Below are positions 1-8,813 of a DNA stretch of 64,000 nt, one piece after another. Numbering within the stretch: position 1 is the stretch's first letter; each line of letters starts with the position of its first letter. Location: assembly GCF_001598555.1 (NCBI RefSeq), contig NZ_BCZE01000031.1, positions 1-64,000 on the forward strand. Direction: 5' to 3'. The notes beneath the pieces are model-generated. The model ran no database searches and was not told the origin of the DNA. It saw only the letters and a list, made by a program, of their open reading frames with translations. The DNA comes from Novosphingobium rosa NBRC 15208 (GTDB lineage: Bacteria > Pseudomonadota > Alphaproteobacteria > Sphingomonadales > Sphingomonadaceae). A program made the position numbers and the translations under genes.

Positions 1-34
1 GCAAAGGGCTATAGCCCTTTGCCCGCCGGAGGCC
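1..34 (-). terminator. Terminator-like dispersed repeat, copy 1
   Basis: Positions 1-22 are a perfect palindrome (arms GCAAAGGGCTA / TAGCCCTTTGC), directly next to CCGCCGGAGGC. Read on the minus strand it lies just after the stop codon of the gene at 48-659. A closely related element (GCCTCCGGCGG followed by a CAAAGGGC/GCCCTTTG hairpin) follows the GH31 gene near 60754-60786, in the same orientation relative to its gene. Confidence 0.6.
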
Positions 35-47
35 CCCTTTTCCCTTC

Positions 48-659
48 TCAAACCTTGGGTTTAGGCGTGGTATAGGCATCCATGCCGATAAACAGGCGCG
101 AGAACTTCCACAGCCCGCCCTCCTTGCGCAGATCGGCGGTGTAGATCACCGCCGCGCCCAGAATAAGCCCCCCGCCCGAAGCCACCGAGACCAGCGCATA
201 GGCCAGAGCGCGCGCCTTGGTCTCGCTGGCCTCTTCGACCAGCACATTGCTGAAGCAATGGCGGCGCTGGTCGCCCTGCTGGCCGAAGGTGTTGGCGAAA
301 TTGGCGACCACGGCATCATGGCCCCGCACCGTCTGGAACGGCTTGCCATGGCCATCGGCCACCTCAACAACGGCGTCGGCGGTAAACAGGGTGGCAAGCA
401 CCGGCCCCAGCCCCTCGTCATGCGCCATGCCATAGCGGCTGAATGCCTGGCCGATCAGCAGCATATCCAGCGCCGATGCCACCGGCGCCGCATTGGGCCC
501 GATCCTGACCGCGCCGTCCTTGGTGGCCCAGGCCTGACGCGGGGTCTGCTCCGCCGCACTTGTGCCTTGCGCCAAAACGGGGCCGGCATAGGCCAGCCCC
601 GCGACACCTGCCACCGCGCCCAGAATGGTCCTGCGGTTGGCTTCATACTGTTCGGTCAT
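48..659 (-). CDS. Exported SnoaL/NTF2-like protein
   Basis: 203 aa. The N-terminus carries a twin-arginine-type leader (RRTILGAVAGVAG) ending near AQG, so export to the periplasm is likely. The remainder, from about residue 60, reads as a SnoaL-like (NTF2-fold, cone-shaped alpha+beta barrel) domain, a fold used by isomerases, dehydratases and ring-hydroxylase small subunits; no specific catalytic set can be assigned. It is the last gene of the minus-strand operon that starts at 6316, 30 bp after the ACMSD-like amidohydrolase, with a strong purine-rich RBS (GGGGGAGAGAAC) before the ATG. The substrate is unknown. Confidence 0.75.
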   Translation of the reverse strand: MTEQYEANRRTILGAVAGVAGLAYAGPVLAQGTSAAEQTPRQAWATKDGAVRIGPNAAPVASALDMLLIGQAFSRYGMAHDEGLGPVLATLFTADAVVEVADGHGKPFQTVRGHDAVVANFANTFGQQGDQRRHCFSNVLVEEASETKARALAYALVSVASGGGLILGAAVIYTADLRKEGGLWKFSRLFIGMDAYTTPKPKV

Positions 660-689
660 GTTCTCTCCCCCTGTCCATTGCGGACGTGT

Positions 690-1763
690 TCAGCCGTGGT
701 TGATCCCCATCAGCCGCATAATGTTGCCGCCCAGCAGAGCGGCGCGGTCAGAATCGCTCAGGCCGGGAACGGCGGCGATCAGACCGTGAATGTCGTAATG
801 GCCCATATCGAAAGGGTAATCGGTGCCGATCACCACCAGGCTGACGCCCACCCGCTCGATCAGCAGCGCCAGATCGCGCGGCTCGTAAACCAGCGAGTCG
901 AAATGCAACCGCTTCAGATAGGAGGATGGCTTGTCGCAGCAGGTGCAGGCATCGGAGCGCTGCGCCCAGGCATGATCGGCCCGGCCCATATGCGCGGGCA
1001 GGTAGCCGCCACCATGCGCCGCCACGATTTTCAGGCCCCGATGCCGGTCCAGCACCCCGCCGAAGATCAGATGGCTGAGCGCGACGGCATGCTCCACCGG
1101 CTGCCCGACATGGTTGGACAGATAGGCGGGCTCCAGCCTTTCATCGAGCGAACAGCCCATCGGATGGATGAACACCACCGCGCCCAGCGCCTCGGCCTCG
1201 GCCCAGACGGGATCGAAACGCCGGTCGGAGAGGTCCGCGCCATCGATGACGGAGCTGATTTCCACGCCCTTGAAGCCCAGATCCTTCACGCAATGGCGCA
1301 GTTGCTCCACCGCCAGAGCGGGGTGCTGCATGGCGATGGCGCCCAAGGCCAGCAAGCGATCCGGCGCTTGCCCGACCAGATCCGCCAGCGCCTCGTTCTG
1401 GATGCGCACCAGTTCTTCGGCCAGATCCCCGGGCGCCCAATAATGGTACTGATTGGGTGACGGGCTGACGATCTGAACATCCACGCCCATCGCATCCATA
1501 TCGGCCAGACGCTTATCCAGCCGGGTCAAGCGCGGGAAGCAGTCGGGGATCATCACCTTGCGGTTATAATCCACGCTGGCCTGCCCCATGGTGCGGAGGC
1601 GGAACGCTTCCTCACCGCTGCGCTCAGGCCGCCCGGCGGTGAGCTTCTCCACTTCGGGGAACATCGCATGGGCATGAATGTCCACCGTCAGCAGGGGACA
1701 CCCATCCCCGCCCAGCAGACGAGGATGAGGCAATTGCGAAGGCACAGCGCCGGGCTTGGTCAT
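690..1763 (-). CDS. ACMSD-like amidohydrolase (amidohydrolase-2 family)
   Basis: 357 aa starting at the ATG at 1763 (MTKPGAVPS); the longer upstream frame overlaps the preceding gene and is not used. A metal-dependent TIM barrel: N-terminal VDIHAHA gives the H-x-H pair, a central HP and AHGGGYLP motif give further histidines, and GTDYPFDMG near the end supplies the usual aspartate. The family holds non-oxidative decarboxylases and hydrolases of aromatic or ring-fission acids (ACMSD, gamma-resorcylate decarboxylase, LigW). It begins 5 bp after the acetoacetate-decarboxylase-like gene, so translation is probably coupled. Decarboxylation or hydrolysis of a cytosolic intermediate is likely; the exact substrate is not deducible. 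Confidence 0.8.
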   Translation of the reverse strand: MTKPGAVPSQLPHPRLLGGDGCPLLTVDIHAHAMFPEVEKLTAGRPERSGEEAFRLRTMGQASVDYNRKVMIPDCFPRLTRLDKRLADMDAMGVDVQIVSPSPNQYHYWAPGDLAEELVRIQNEALADLVGQAPDRLLALGAIAMQHPALAVEQLRHCVKDLGFKGVEISSVIDGADLSDRRFDPVWAEAEALGAVVFIHPMGCSLDERLEPAYLSNHVGQPVEHAVALSHLIFGGVLDRHRGLKIVAAHGGGYLPAHMGRADHAWAQRSDACTCCDKPSSYLKRLHFDSLVYEPRDLALLIERVGVSLVVIGTDYPFDMGHYDIHGLIAAVPGLSDSDRAALLGGNIMRLMGINHG

Positions 1764-1768
1764 GGCGA

Positions 1769-2608
1769 TCAATCCAGCCGGTAGGTGTCGTCGCCCGAGG
1801 CGCCGCCTGTCATCCAGAAGTAATAGGCGCCGCGCGATTCCAGAATGGGGAAGGAGGCGAAGCCGTTGACCACGGTGTATTGCGTGGGCAGCTGCTCGAA
1901 GCTGGGGCGGGCCCATTCCACGCCGCCCTTGCCGGCCAGATAGCGCGTGGTCTTCACCCCGCTCCAGGCCGGAGGGGTCAGCGTGGCGTAATTGGCATCG
2001 GCCTCCTCACCCCATTTTTTCCCGGGGCGCGGCGTGGCGGGGATGTATTTCCACGAGAGGAGGCCGCGGTTCTCGGGATTGCCCTTGGGCGCCTCCTGCT
2101 CGACCAGATCTTCGGCCCACAGCTTGGCGAAGGGGAAGCCGCGCCAGCTCATGGAGGTGTGATGGCGACCGTTGAAATCGCTGACTTCCGGGATATCGCA
2201 GAACAGCTTGTTGTGGCCCAGCTCCTCGCGGCCCGTGGTGATCGGGTCGGACAGGCTTTCCCAGCGCGCCATCAGCAGCGTGCCATGCACATCGCCCTCG
2301 GTCTTGCTGGCGTAAACCACCGGGATTTTCACATCGAACATGTTGTAGCCGCCACCGGCCAGCCACGAAAAGCCGGTCATATAGATGGCCTCGACCGTCA
2401 CGATCGGCTCGCCCCACAGGCGGAAGCCTTCGGGCAGCACGGCTTCGAGCGCCCTGGCATCGGTGAGGTAACGCGTGCCCAAAGTGGAGCGCACCGGCTC
2501 ACGCGCGAAATCCTGAACAACGCCCTCGGGCACCCAGCGCGGGCAGGGGTTGGGGCCGAAAAACACCGGCATGCGGTAGAACTTGCCGGGCTCGCGGGGG
2601 AAACTCAT
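1769..2608 (-). CDS. Acetoacetate decarboxylase-family protein
   Basis: 279 aa from the ATG at 2608, preceded by GAGAGG. The fold is that of the ADC superfamily: the motif GREELGHNKLFCDIP around residues 127-140 matches the segment that carries the Schiff-base lysine in acetoacetate decarboxylase, with K134 in the equivalent place. Members of this superfamily decarboxylate beta-keto acids or act as aldolase-dehydratases and hydrolyases on keto acids. Placement between a cupin and an ACMSD-like enzyme suggests it handles a keto-acid formed after ring opening. The reaction type is inferred from the lysine, not proven. Confidence 0.75.
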   Translation of the reverse strand: MSFPREPGKFYRMPVFFGPNPCPRWVPEGVVQDFAREPVRSTLGTRYLTDARALEAVLPEGFRLWGEPIVTVEAIYMTGFSWLAGGGYNMFDVKIPVVYASKTEGDVHGTLLMARWESLSDPITTGREELGHNKLFCDIPEVSDFNGRHHTSMSWRGFPFAKLWAEDLVEQEAPKGNPENRGLLSWKYIPATPRPGKKWGEEADANYATLTPPAWSGVKTTRYLAGKGGVEWARPSFEQLPTQYTVVNGFASFPILESRGAYYFWMTGGASGDDTYRLD

Positions 2609-2651
2609 GGGTGCAATCCTCTCGTTGATGGGGTTCTGGCGCCTGCGGTGG

Positions 2652-3221
2652 TCAGGGCTTGATGGGCTCGTTGAACACGGCGCCCGTGCGCAATTCGAGA
2701 TGCCGGGGCAAAGTGGCGCGCAGTTCGGGATCGAACTCGCCCGACACCAGAATGAAGGCCATGCGGCACACCGCATCGCTGCGGTTTTCCCAAGCATGAT
2801 CGGTGCCACGCTGGATGACGACGGTGCCGGGCGTGAGCAGCACCTCGCTGTCATCGAGGATCATCCAGATCTCGCCCTCCAGCACGATGCCGTAATCCAC
2901 CGAGGTGGTGCGGTGCATCATCTTGTGGCGGCCATCGGCGCGTTCGGGAAGGCGGTCGATATGGCCGGGGAAGAAGTCGTTGAAGCGGATCTTGGTGCCG
3001 CCGGCCGGCGGCGGGGTGACCAGCTCGCCATCGGTCGGCTCGGGCTCGGTGGCGGTGATGCGCGCGGGAACAGTCTGCGTGTTCCAGATCTCGATAAAAT
3101 CGACCAGCGTGCCGCGATCACGAATGTTGGGCGGCGTGCCATCGGACAGGACGATGGATTTACCCTGTTCATCATGGCCCGTGACCACCCGGCGGGCCGG
3201 GCGACGTTGTGTTTCAGACAT
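2652..3221 (-). CDS. Cupin-domain protein
   Basis: 189 aa. A single cupin beta barrel occupies about residues 95-165: HKMMHRTTSVDYGIVLEGE carries the first conserved motif with histidines, and PGTVVIQRGTDHAWENR the second. Proteins of this size next to aromatic catabolic enzymes are often isomerases, dioxygenases or decarboxylases, but the motif does not separate these. An AGAAGG-type RBS precedes the ATG. It sits 12 bp after the LigI-like gene and 43 bp before the ADC-family gene, inside the same operon. Confidence 0.75.
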   Translation of the reverse strand: MSETQRRPARRVVTGHDEQGKSIVLSDGTPPNIRDRGTLVDFIEIWNTQTVPARITATEPEPTDGELVTPPPAGGTKIRFNDFFPGHIDRLPERADGRHKMMHRTTSVDYGIVLEGEIWMILDDSEVLLTPGTVVIQRGTDHAWENRSDAVCRMAFILVSGEFDPELRATLPRHLELRTGAVFNEPIKP

Positions 3222-3233
3222 GCTCTTGCCTTC

Positions 3234-4088
3234 TTACGAAAAGGAATAAAGTCGGGCTGGATTGTCGACCAGAATGGCGTTGCGGGCCGCCTCATCGGGC
3301 ACGGCCAGCGCCAGCAGATCGATCAGATCGCCATCATCGGGCATCCAGCGGATGTTGGGATGCGGCCAGTCGGTGCCCCATAGCGTGCGCTGCGGAGCCT
3401 TATGCGCCAACGCCGCCATCAGGGGCAGAGCCTGTTCCAGATCACCCTCACCCGTCATCCGGTCGGCGGCGGAGATTTTCACCCACACCTGCGGCAGCGC
3501 CACCAGATCGAGCAGCCGCGTGCAGGCGGCAGCATCCGTCAGATCGAGCCGCGCCATATGGTCGATCACCACAGGAATGCTCAGCCCGGCGATCCAGTCC
3601 GCCAGATCGGCCAGAGCCGCCCCGTCGACATGGAACACCAGATGCCAGCCCAGCGGACCGACCCTTTCGGCCACGAGCAAAATGGCCTCACGCGAAGGCC
3701 GCGCGCCCAAATGGCCCACAAAGTTGAATCGCGCGCCGCGCAAGCCGCCATGGTGCAGCGCCATCAGCGCCGCATCATCCAGATCCGCGCTGACAATGCC
3801 AACGCCCGCATAGGCCCCCTGCCCACGCGCGATGGCGTCCAGCATCACCCCATGGTCGCCGCCATAAATGGCGGGCTGCACGAACACCGCGCGTGACAGG
3901 CCCAAACGCGCCGCCAGCCGCTGATACCGCTCCAGCGGCAGCTGCGCGGGCTGGTAGCTGGCGCCCTCGGGCGTGGGAAACCGGTCGAACGGGCCGAAGA
4001 GGTGGCAATGCGCGTCGCAGGCCCCCGCCGGAACCTGCAACCGCCGTGGCGGATGCGGATCGTCATGGGGCGGGGGCAATTGCACCAT
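3234..4088 (-). CDS. LigI-like lactonase (amidohydrolase-2 family)
   Basis: 284 aa TIM-barrel amidohydrolase. CDAHCHLFGP near residue 24 and GTDWPHPN near residue 238 are characteristic of the group that contains 2-pyrone-4,6-dicarboxylate hydrolase (LigI) and sugar lactonases. LigI opens the pyrone lactone ring in the protocatechuate 4,5-cleavage pathway. Here the neighbours are not those of the lig pathway, so a related lactone is the more careful assignment. The ATG lies 3 bp after the stop of the SDR gene, so it is translationally linked to it. Confidence 0.75.
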   Translation of the reverse strand: MVQLPPPHDDPHPPRRLQVPAGACDAHCHLFGPFDRFPTPEGASYQPAQLPLERYQRLAARLGLSRAVFVQPAIYGGDHGVMLDAIARGQGAYAGVGIVSADLDDAALMALHHGGLRGARFNFVGHLGARPSREAILLVAERVGPLGWHLVFHVDGAALADLADWIAGLSIPVVIDHMARLDLTDAAACTRLLDLVALPQVWVKISAADRMTGEGDLEQALPLMAALAHKAPQRTLWGTDWPHPNIRWMPDDGDLIDLLALAVPDEAARNAILVDNPARLYSFS

Positions 4089-4091
4089 CGC

Positions 4092-4871
4092 TCAGGCCGC
4101 CGTCACGCCGCCATCGACGGGGAGATTCGCCCCCGTGATCCACGTCGATTCATCCGAGCCAAGGAACACCGCCGCCCAGGCGATGTCATCGGGCACGCCC
4201 AGCCGCTTGATGACCAGACGCTGCAGAATACGCTCGGCCACAGCGCCGCTGCTGGTGCCCGCGCTGGCGGTGGCGGCGGTCTGCACCATGCCCGGGGCGA
4301 TGGTGTTGCAGCGGATGCCGTGCGGGCCGCCCTCGATGGCGATCTGGCGGCTCATCGCCATCACGGCGGCCTTGCCCGCGCAATGCGCCACCATGCCGGT
4401 GTTCACCGAGCCGCGCATCGCATTGACGCTGGCGAAGTTGATGATCGATCCGCCGCCGACTTTCGTCATCCACGGCCATGCCGCCTTGATGGCGAGGAAC
4501 ACCAGATCGACCTCGCCCACCATGGTCGGCGTCCACTGGCTGTCGTAATCCATGATGGAGACCGGGGCCATATGCGGCGGAATGGCGGCGGCATTGACCA
4601 GAATGTCGATCCGGCCATATGTTTCACCGGCATAATCGACCCAGCGCTGCACATCGGCGGGTTTGGTGAGGTCCACCGGATGCATGCTGTCGATGGTCAG
4701 GCCTTGCGCGGCGGCATCGGCCACCGTCTTGCCGGCCCACTCAGCGGAAATGTCGCAGCCCACCACCGTGGCGCCCTCGCGGGCATAGCGCAGGGCGATG
4801 CCCTGGCCTATGCCCGCGCCAATGCCGGTGACCAGCGCGATCTTGCCGTCCAGACGTCCGGCCATGGTCAC
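4092..4871 (-). CDS. Short-chain dehydrogenase/reductase with Tyr-to-His change
   Basis: A GTG start at 4871 overlaps the aldehyde dehydrogenase stop; an ATG at 4865 giving 257 aa is equally possible (numbering below from the ATG). Classical SDR layout: TGIGAGIG (13-20) for NAD(P) binding, NAAA (91-94), and a serine at 146. The catalytic YxxxK, however, reads H161-C-A-G-K165: the lysine is kept while the tyrosine is histidine (CAT codon, one base from TAT). This would be expected to impair or alter a usual alcohol/ketone redox reaction. The neighbouring aldehyde dehydrogenase and lactonase suggest an alcohol-to-lactone or acid route. Family assignment is firm, activity is not. Confidence 0.85.
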   Translation of the reverse strand: MTMAGRLDGKIALVTGIGAGIGQGIALRYAREGATVVGCDISAEWAGKTVADAAAQGLTIDSMHPVDLTKPADVQRWVDYAGETYGRIDILVNAAAIPPHMAPVSIMDYDSQWTPTMVGEVDLVFLAIKAAWPWMTKVGGGSIINFASVNAMRGSVNTGMVAHCAGKAAVMAMSRQIAIEGGPHGIRCNTIAPGMVQTAATASAGTSSGAVAERILQRLVIKRLGVPDDIAWAAVFLGSDESTWITGANLPVDGGVTAA

Positions 4872-6316
4872 AGATCCATCTTGGTGATGAAGCGGGTCTG
4901 CAGATAGGGCTCGATGGCCTCGCTTCCGCCCTCGAAGCCATAACCGCTGTCCTTCATGCCACCGAAGGGCGTTTCGGGATGGCCAAGGCCGAAGTGGTTG
5001 AAGGAGATCATCGCGCTTTCCACGCGCTGGGTGACCTCTTTGGCGGTCGCGCTGCTGGTGGTGAAGGCATAGGCAGACAGGCCGTAAGGCAGGCGGTTGG
5101 CCTCGGCATAAAGCGCATCGCGATCCGACCAGCGGTTGATCATGGCGACGGGGCCGAAGGGCTCCTCATTCATCAGCGCGGCGTCCAGCGGCACATCGGT
5201 GAAGACCGTGGGCGCAAAGAAGAAGCCCTTGTTGCCCACGCGCTCGCCACCGCAATGCAGCTTCGCGCCTTTGGCCAAGGCATCGGCAGTCAGGCGCTCC
5301 ATCGCTTCGACGCGGCGGATGTTGGCCAAGGGCCCGGTGGTGGTGGCCGGGTCCAGACCGCCGCCCGGCTTGAGCGCGCTGGCGGCTTCAACAAAAGCGC
5401 CGACGAAAGCATCGAACACGCTGTCCTCCACCAGAAAACGGGTGGGGTTGACGCAGCTCTGCCCGGCGTTGCGGAACTTGTTGCCTACCAGCGCTCTGGC
5501 CGTGGCGACAGGATCGGCATCGGCGAAAACCAGCACCGGGGCATGGCCGCCCAGCTCCATGGTGGTCAGCTTCATATGCTGACCGGCCAGCGCGGCCAGA
5601 TGCTTGCCCACCACCGTCGAGCCGGTGAAGCTGATCTTGCGCACCAGCGGATGCGGCACGAGATATTCGCTGATCTCGGCAGGCGTGCCATAGACCAGAT
5701 TGACCACACCGGCAGGCGCGCCGGCGTCGACGAAAGCACGCACCAGCTCCGCGCAGGAGCCCGGCGCCTCTTCCGGCCCTTTCACCACCAGCGCGCAACC
5801 GGCGGCCAGAGCGCCCGCCACCTTGCGCACGATCTGGTTGACCGGGAAATTCCACGGCGTGAAGGCCGCCACGATGCCCACCGGCTCGCGCAGCACATGG
5901 TTGGTGATGTTGGGGGCGCGGCCTTCCAGAATGCGGCCCGTGATGCGCATCGTCTCGCCCGCCATCCAGTCGCAGGCCTCGGCGGCGCGCTCGACCTCGC
6001 CACGCGCCTCGCCGATCATCTTGCCCTGCTCCAGCACCATCTGGGTGGCGATGTCCTCATTGCGCTCACGCAGCAGGCGGGCGGCGCCGGTCAGCACCTT
6101 GGCGCGGGCCATCGGCGCGGTCTGCCGCCACACGGCCAGCCCCTTTTCGGCAGCGGCCAGAGCGCGGTCCAGATCGGCGATGCCGGCATGGGCGACGGTG
6201 CCGATCTGCCCCTCATCGGCGGGGTTGACCACCGGCAGGGTGCGGCCATCGGCGGCATCGCTCCACGCGCCGTCGATCAGAAGTTGCACGCTGCGATAGG
6301 CGGGCGTGTCAGTCAT
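4868..6316 (-). CDS. NAD(P)-dependent aldehyde dehydrogenase (succinate-semialdehyde dehydrogenase-like)
   Basis: 482 aa from the ATG at 6316 with GGGAGAG upstream. A complete ALDH: TPWNFPVNQI (cofactor region), GSTVVGK, the general-base glutamate in MELGGHAPVLVF, and the catalytic cysteine in NAGQSCVNPTRF. Overall sequence is closest in style to succinate-semialdehyde or alpha-ketoglutarate-semialdehyde dehydrogenases, which oxidise small aldehyde acids. It is the first gene of the seven-gene minus-strand operon and overlaps the start of the SDR gene. The 184-bp divergent region with the FAH-family gene should hold the promoters. Confidence 0.88.
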   Translation of the reverse strand: MTDTPAYRSVQLLIDGAWSDAADGRTLPVVNPADEGQIGTVAHAGIADLDRALAAAEKGLAVWRQTAPMARAKVLTGAARLLRERNEDIATQMVLEQGKMIGEARGEVERAAEACDWMAGETMRITGRILEGRAPNITNHVLREPVGIVAAFTPWNFPVNQIVRKVAGALAAGCALVVKGPEEAPGSCAELVRAFVDAGAPAGVVNLVYGTPAEISEYLVPHPLVRKISFTGSTVVGKHLAALAGQHMKLTTMELGGHAPVLVFADADPVATARALVGNKFRNAGQSCVNPTRFLVEDSVFDAFVGAFVEAASALKPGGGLDPATTTGPLANIRRVEAMERLTADALAKGAKLHCGGERVGNKGFFFAPTVFTDVPLDAALMNEEPFGPVAMINRWSDRDALYAEANRLPYGLSAYAFTTSSATAKEVTQRVESAMISFNHFGLGHPETPFGGMKDSGYGFEGGSEAIEPYLQTRFITKMDL

Positions 6317-6500
6317 GAAATCTCTCCCGGAAGACTTGATGCGGCCAGTCGGCCAGCTTTGAGCAAAGGTTATTAGCGCCATCGCGAATTGTAAAGCAGC
6401 CACCCTCCCCCGTTTGGCGTAATTCTCTTATGCAATCTGGATGGGAAGCGCCCGGCCCCGCCCAGCCCTATGGCACGCGATCAAACGCAGGGAGGTTTGC

Positions 6501-7433
6501 ATGAAGCTGGTACTCTTTACCCGGGGCGATGAGCCTGCTCACGCCGGAATCCTGACCGATCAGGGCGTGATCGACGCCAGCAGCGTCGCCCATGACGGCC
6601 CCACCCCGCAGCAGACGATGGCCGCGCTGATCGATGGTTTCGAAACCCTGCGCCCAGCGCTGGAAGCGCTGACCGGCCCGGCGATCCCGCTGACCGAGGT
6701 GCGCCTGCTGGCGCCTCTGCCGCGCCCGGGCAAGATCGTGAACTGCATCGCCAACTATTGGGAGCATGCCCAGCGCGAGGCGCGCCCGCTCAACATGTTC
6801 ATGAAGAACCCCGACGCGGTGATCGGGCCGGGCGACACCGTGCTGCTGCCCGCATTCGAGGAGCCTTATGCCTTCATGCATGAGGCGGAACTGGCGCTGG
6901 TCTTCAAGGGCCCGGCCAAGATGGTCCGGCGCGAGGACTGGCGCAAGGCGATCTTCGGCTACACCTGCCTGATCGACGTGACCGCGCGCGAAAGCGGCCG
7001 CCGCACCTGGCGCAACAACAGCTGGATGGGCAAAAGCTTCGACACCTTCGCCCCCATCGGCCCCTGCATCGTGACGGCCGACGAGATCGAAAATCCCAAC
7101 GACCTGTGGGTGCAGTTTTGGAACGATGACCAGCTGCGCCACAATTACTCGACCGACGACATGGAGCACACCGTGCCCGAAATCGTGGAGTTCATCACCA
7201 CCATCATGACGATGAACAGCGGCGATGTGGTGGCCTGCGGCACCAACCATGAAGGGCTGGGCTTCATTCAGGATGGCGAGACCCTGCGCATGACGATCCA
7301 CGGCATCGGCACGTTCGAGGTGGGCGTGACAGACCCGCTCAAGCGCAGCTGGGAACGCGGTGTCTACATGGGCGAGGGCTCGACCAACCTGGAGGCCGTC
7401 AGGCGCAACCGTCCAACGGAGGCGAACGCCTGA
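6501..7433 (+). CDS. Fumarylacetoacetate hydrolase-family protein
   Basis: 310 aa from the ATG at 6501, preceded by GGGAGG. The FAH fold is recognisable from HEAELALVFKGPA (E128 and E130) and LIDVTARE (D159), which form the divalent-metal site. Members hydrolyse C-C bonds of acylpyruvates, decarboxylate oxaloacetate-type acids, or act as hydratases in ring-fission pathways. The gene is divergent from the ALDH-headed operon and overlaps the next gene by 1 base, consistent with joint expression of the lower pathway. C-C bond cleavage of a beta-diketo or enol acid is the likely reaction. Confidence 0.85.
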   Translation: MKLVLFTRGDEPAHAGILTDQGVIDASSVAHDGPTPQQTMAALIDGFETLRPALEALTGPAIPLTEVRLLAPLPRPGKIVNCIANYWEHAQREARPLNMFMKNPDAVIGPGDTVLLPAFEEPYAFMHEAELALVFKGPAKMVRREDWRKAIFGYTCLIDVTARESGRRTWRNNSWMGKSFDTFAPIGPCIVTADEIENPNDLWVQFWNDDQLRHNYSTDDMEHTVPEIVEFITTIMTMNSGDVVACGTNHEGLGFIQDGETLRMTIHGIGTFEVGVTDPLKRSWERGVYMGEGSTNLEAVRRNRPTEANA

Positions 7434-7966
7434 TGGCCGACGCCAGTTTCACCCGCTGCCCCTCGGCGGCCATGCTGGACGATGCGCAAGCCGGGGCCCT
7501 GTTGGGCTCCGGCGGCTGGCCGCTGCGCAGCGTGATCGAGCCCTTCGATGCCGCCCGCTATGCCCCACCCGAGATTGGCCCTCAACCCGCCCCCCCGGGC
7601 GCGGCGCATTACGAGCTGGATCTGGCCAGCGACACCGGCCCCTATAATGGCCAATGGGGCATCATCATGCTGGTGGCCTTCAACGCGCCCGACGATGTCA
7701 CGCCGGAACTCGAACGCTGGTACGAGCAGGAGCATATCGACCTGCTGATGCGCGCCCCCGGCTGGCTGCGCGCCCGCCGCTACCGGGTCAAAAGCCACAG
7801 CGGCGGGCCCGCATGGACCAGCATGGCCTTCCACGAACTCGCCGATATGTCGGTGATGGAGTCGCCGGAACGCGCCTTTGCCCGCTCCACCCCATGGCGG
7901 GCCGAGCTGGAAAAGGGCGCATGGTTCCAGAGCGCCGGACGCGGAGTGTTCCGCGCGCTGGCATGA
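7433..7966 (+). CDS. Dimeric alpha-beta barrel (EthD-like) protein
   Basis: 177 aa; its ATG overlaps the TGA of the FAH gene (TGATG), so translation is coupled. The C-terminal half (from about residue 80) has the pattern of a ferredoxin-like dimeric barrel, with WYEQEHIDLLMRAPGWLRARRY matching the ExH segment of EthD-like proteins; the long N-terminal half may be a second, more diverged repeat. These proteins are small isomerases, monooxygenases or accessory factors of catabolic pathways. Two related genes occur at 32652-34009. Function is not assigned. Confidence 0.65.
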   Translation: MADASFTRCPSAAMLDDAQAGALLGSGGWPLRSVIEPFDAARYAPPEIGPQPAPPGAAHYELDLASDTGPYNGQWGIIMLVAFNAPDDVTPELERWYEQEHIDLLMRAPGWLRARRYRVKSHSGGPAWTSMAFHELADMSVMESPERAFARSTPWRAELEKGAWFQSAGRGVFRALA

Positions 7967-7986
7967 ACTCCGGCATGAACCGCGCC

Positions 7987-8727
7987 TTACCCTTCGCCGC
8001 CGTTGCGCAGGCCGTTGAGCACCAGATCGCAGATAAAGCTCTTGTAGGCCTCACGCAGTTCGGGCTCGTCGATCGGCATGCCCTGCGCGATCTCCATCTG
8101 GCGATGGGCCGAGACGAAGAACTCCGACATGCCCACGACCGCCGCATAGAGCAGCCCGGGGTCCGCCGCGCGCAGACTGCCATCGCCCAGCCCCGCCCGC
8201 AGGATCGAGCCATAGGCGCCGATGCCGCGGTTGGTCAGCTGTGTGATGATGGCGCGCGCCGCCGGATCGGAGCTACCCACGATCTCCGTGGCGAAGAGCT
8301 GGTGGAAAAAGGGATAGGTCGCGTTGAGATCGACCATGGTGCGGATGCGTCCGGCCAGACGGCTGTCGGGCGATCCGGTGCCCTGCGTGTAGAGATCGAA
8401 GTCCTGCGCGAACTGCTGGGTGATCTTTTCGGCCACCGCCACCAGCAGCGTCGCGCGGTTCTTGAAGTAATAGCGGATCAGCGAGGGGTGCACCCCCATC
8501 GCGCGCGCCACCACCACAGGCGTGATCGCGGCGGGCGGCATGTCCTTGAGCAAGGCGATGGTCGCGTCGATCAGCGCATCGCGCCCCACGCTGGTGTCCG
8601 CCTCCTGCGAGCCCGCCCTGGGGCGCCCACGGCTGCGCACCACCTTGCGCCCGGCGTCACCGGTTTCCGGGCCGTTTCCGGGGCCACTCTCGGGGAGCGC
8701 GGCTGTTGCTGTCCTGCGTGCCATCAT
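7987..8727 (-). CDS. TetR-family transcriptional regulator
   Basis: 246 aa. After a basic, low-complexity N-terminus of about 45 residues, the TetR helix-turn-helix lies around residues 50-95, with ITPVVVARAMGVHPSLIRYYF as the recognition part. The C-terminal ligand-binding half is variable, as is usual. It runs convergent to the FAH pair and divergent from the CMD-family gene, with 86 bp between the starts. Regulation of the surrounding catabolic genes by a pathway intermediate is likely. Confidence 0.88.
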   Translation of the reverse strand: MMARRTATAALPESGPGNGPETGDAGRKVVRSRGRPRAGSQEADTSVGRDALIDATIALLKDMPPAAITPVVVARAMGVHPSLIRYYFKNRATLLVAVAEKITQQFAQDFDLYTQGTGSPDSRLAGRIRTMVDLNATYPFFHQLFATEIVGSSDPAARAIITQLTNRGIGAYGSILRAGLGDGSLRAADPGLLYAAVVGMSEFFVSAHRQMEIAQGMPIDEPELREAYKSFICDLVLNGLRNGGEG

Positions 8728-8813
8728 CGATCCATTCCGTCGCTAGACCTCGTCGCCTAAAGCGGAGCCGAGGTGCAAGTCAAATTCGCTCTCACAAGAA
8801 TTGGAAATATGCG

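Noticed and set aside
8747..8774. ACCTCG/CGAGGT inverted repeat as TetR operator near the CMD gene
   Set aside because: Arms of only 6 bp with 16 bp between them; could be chance in this GC-rich sequence.
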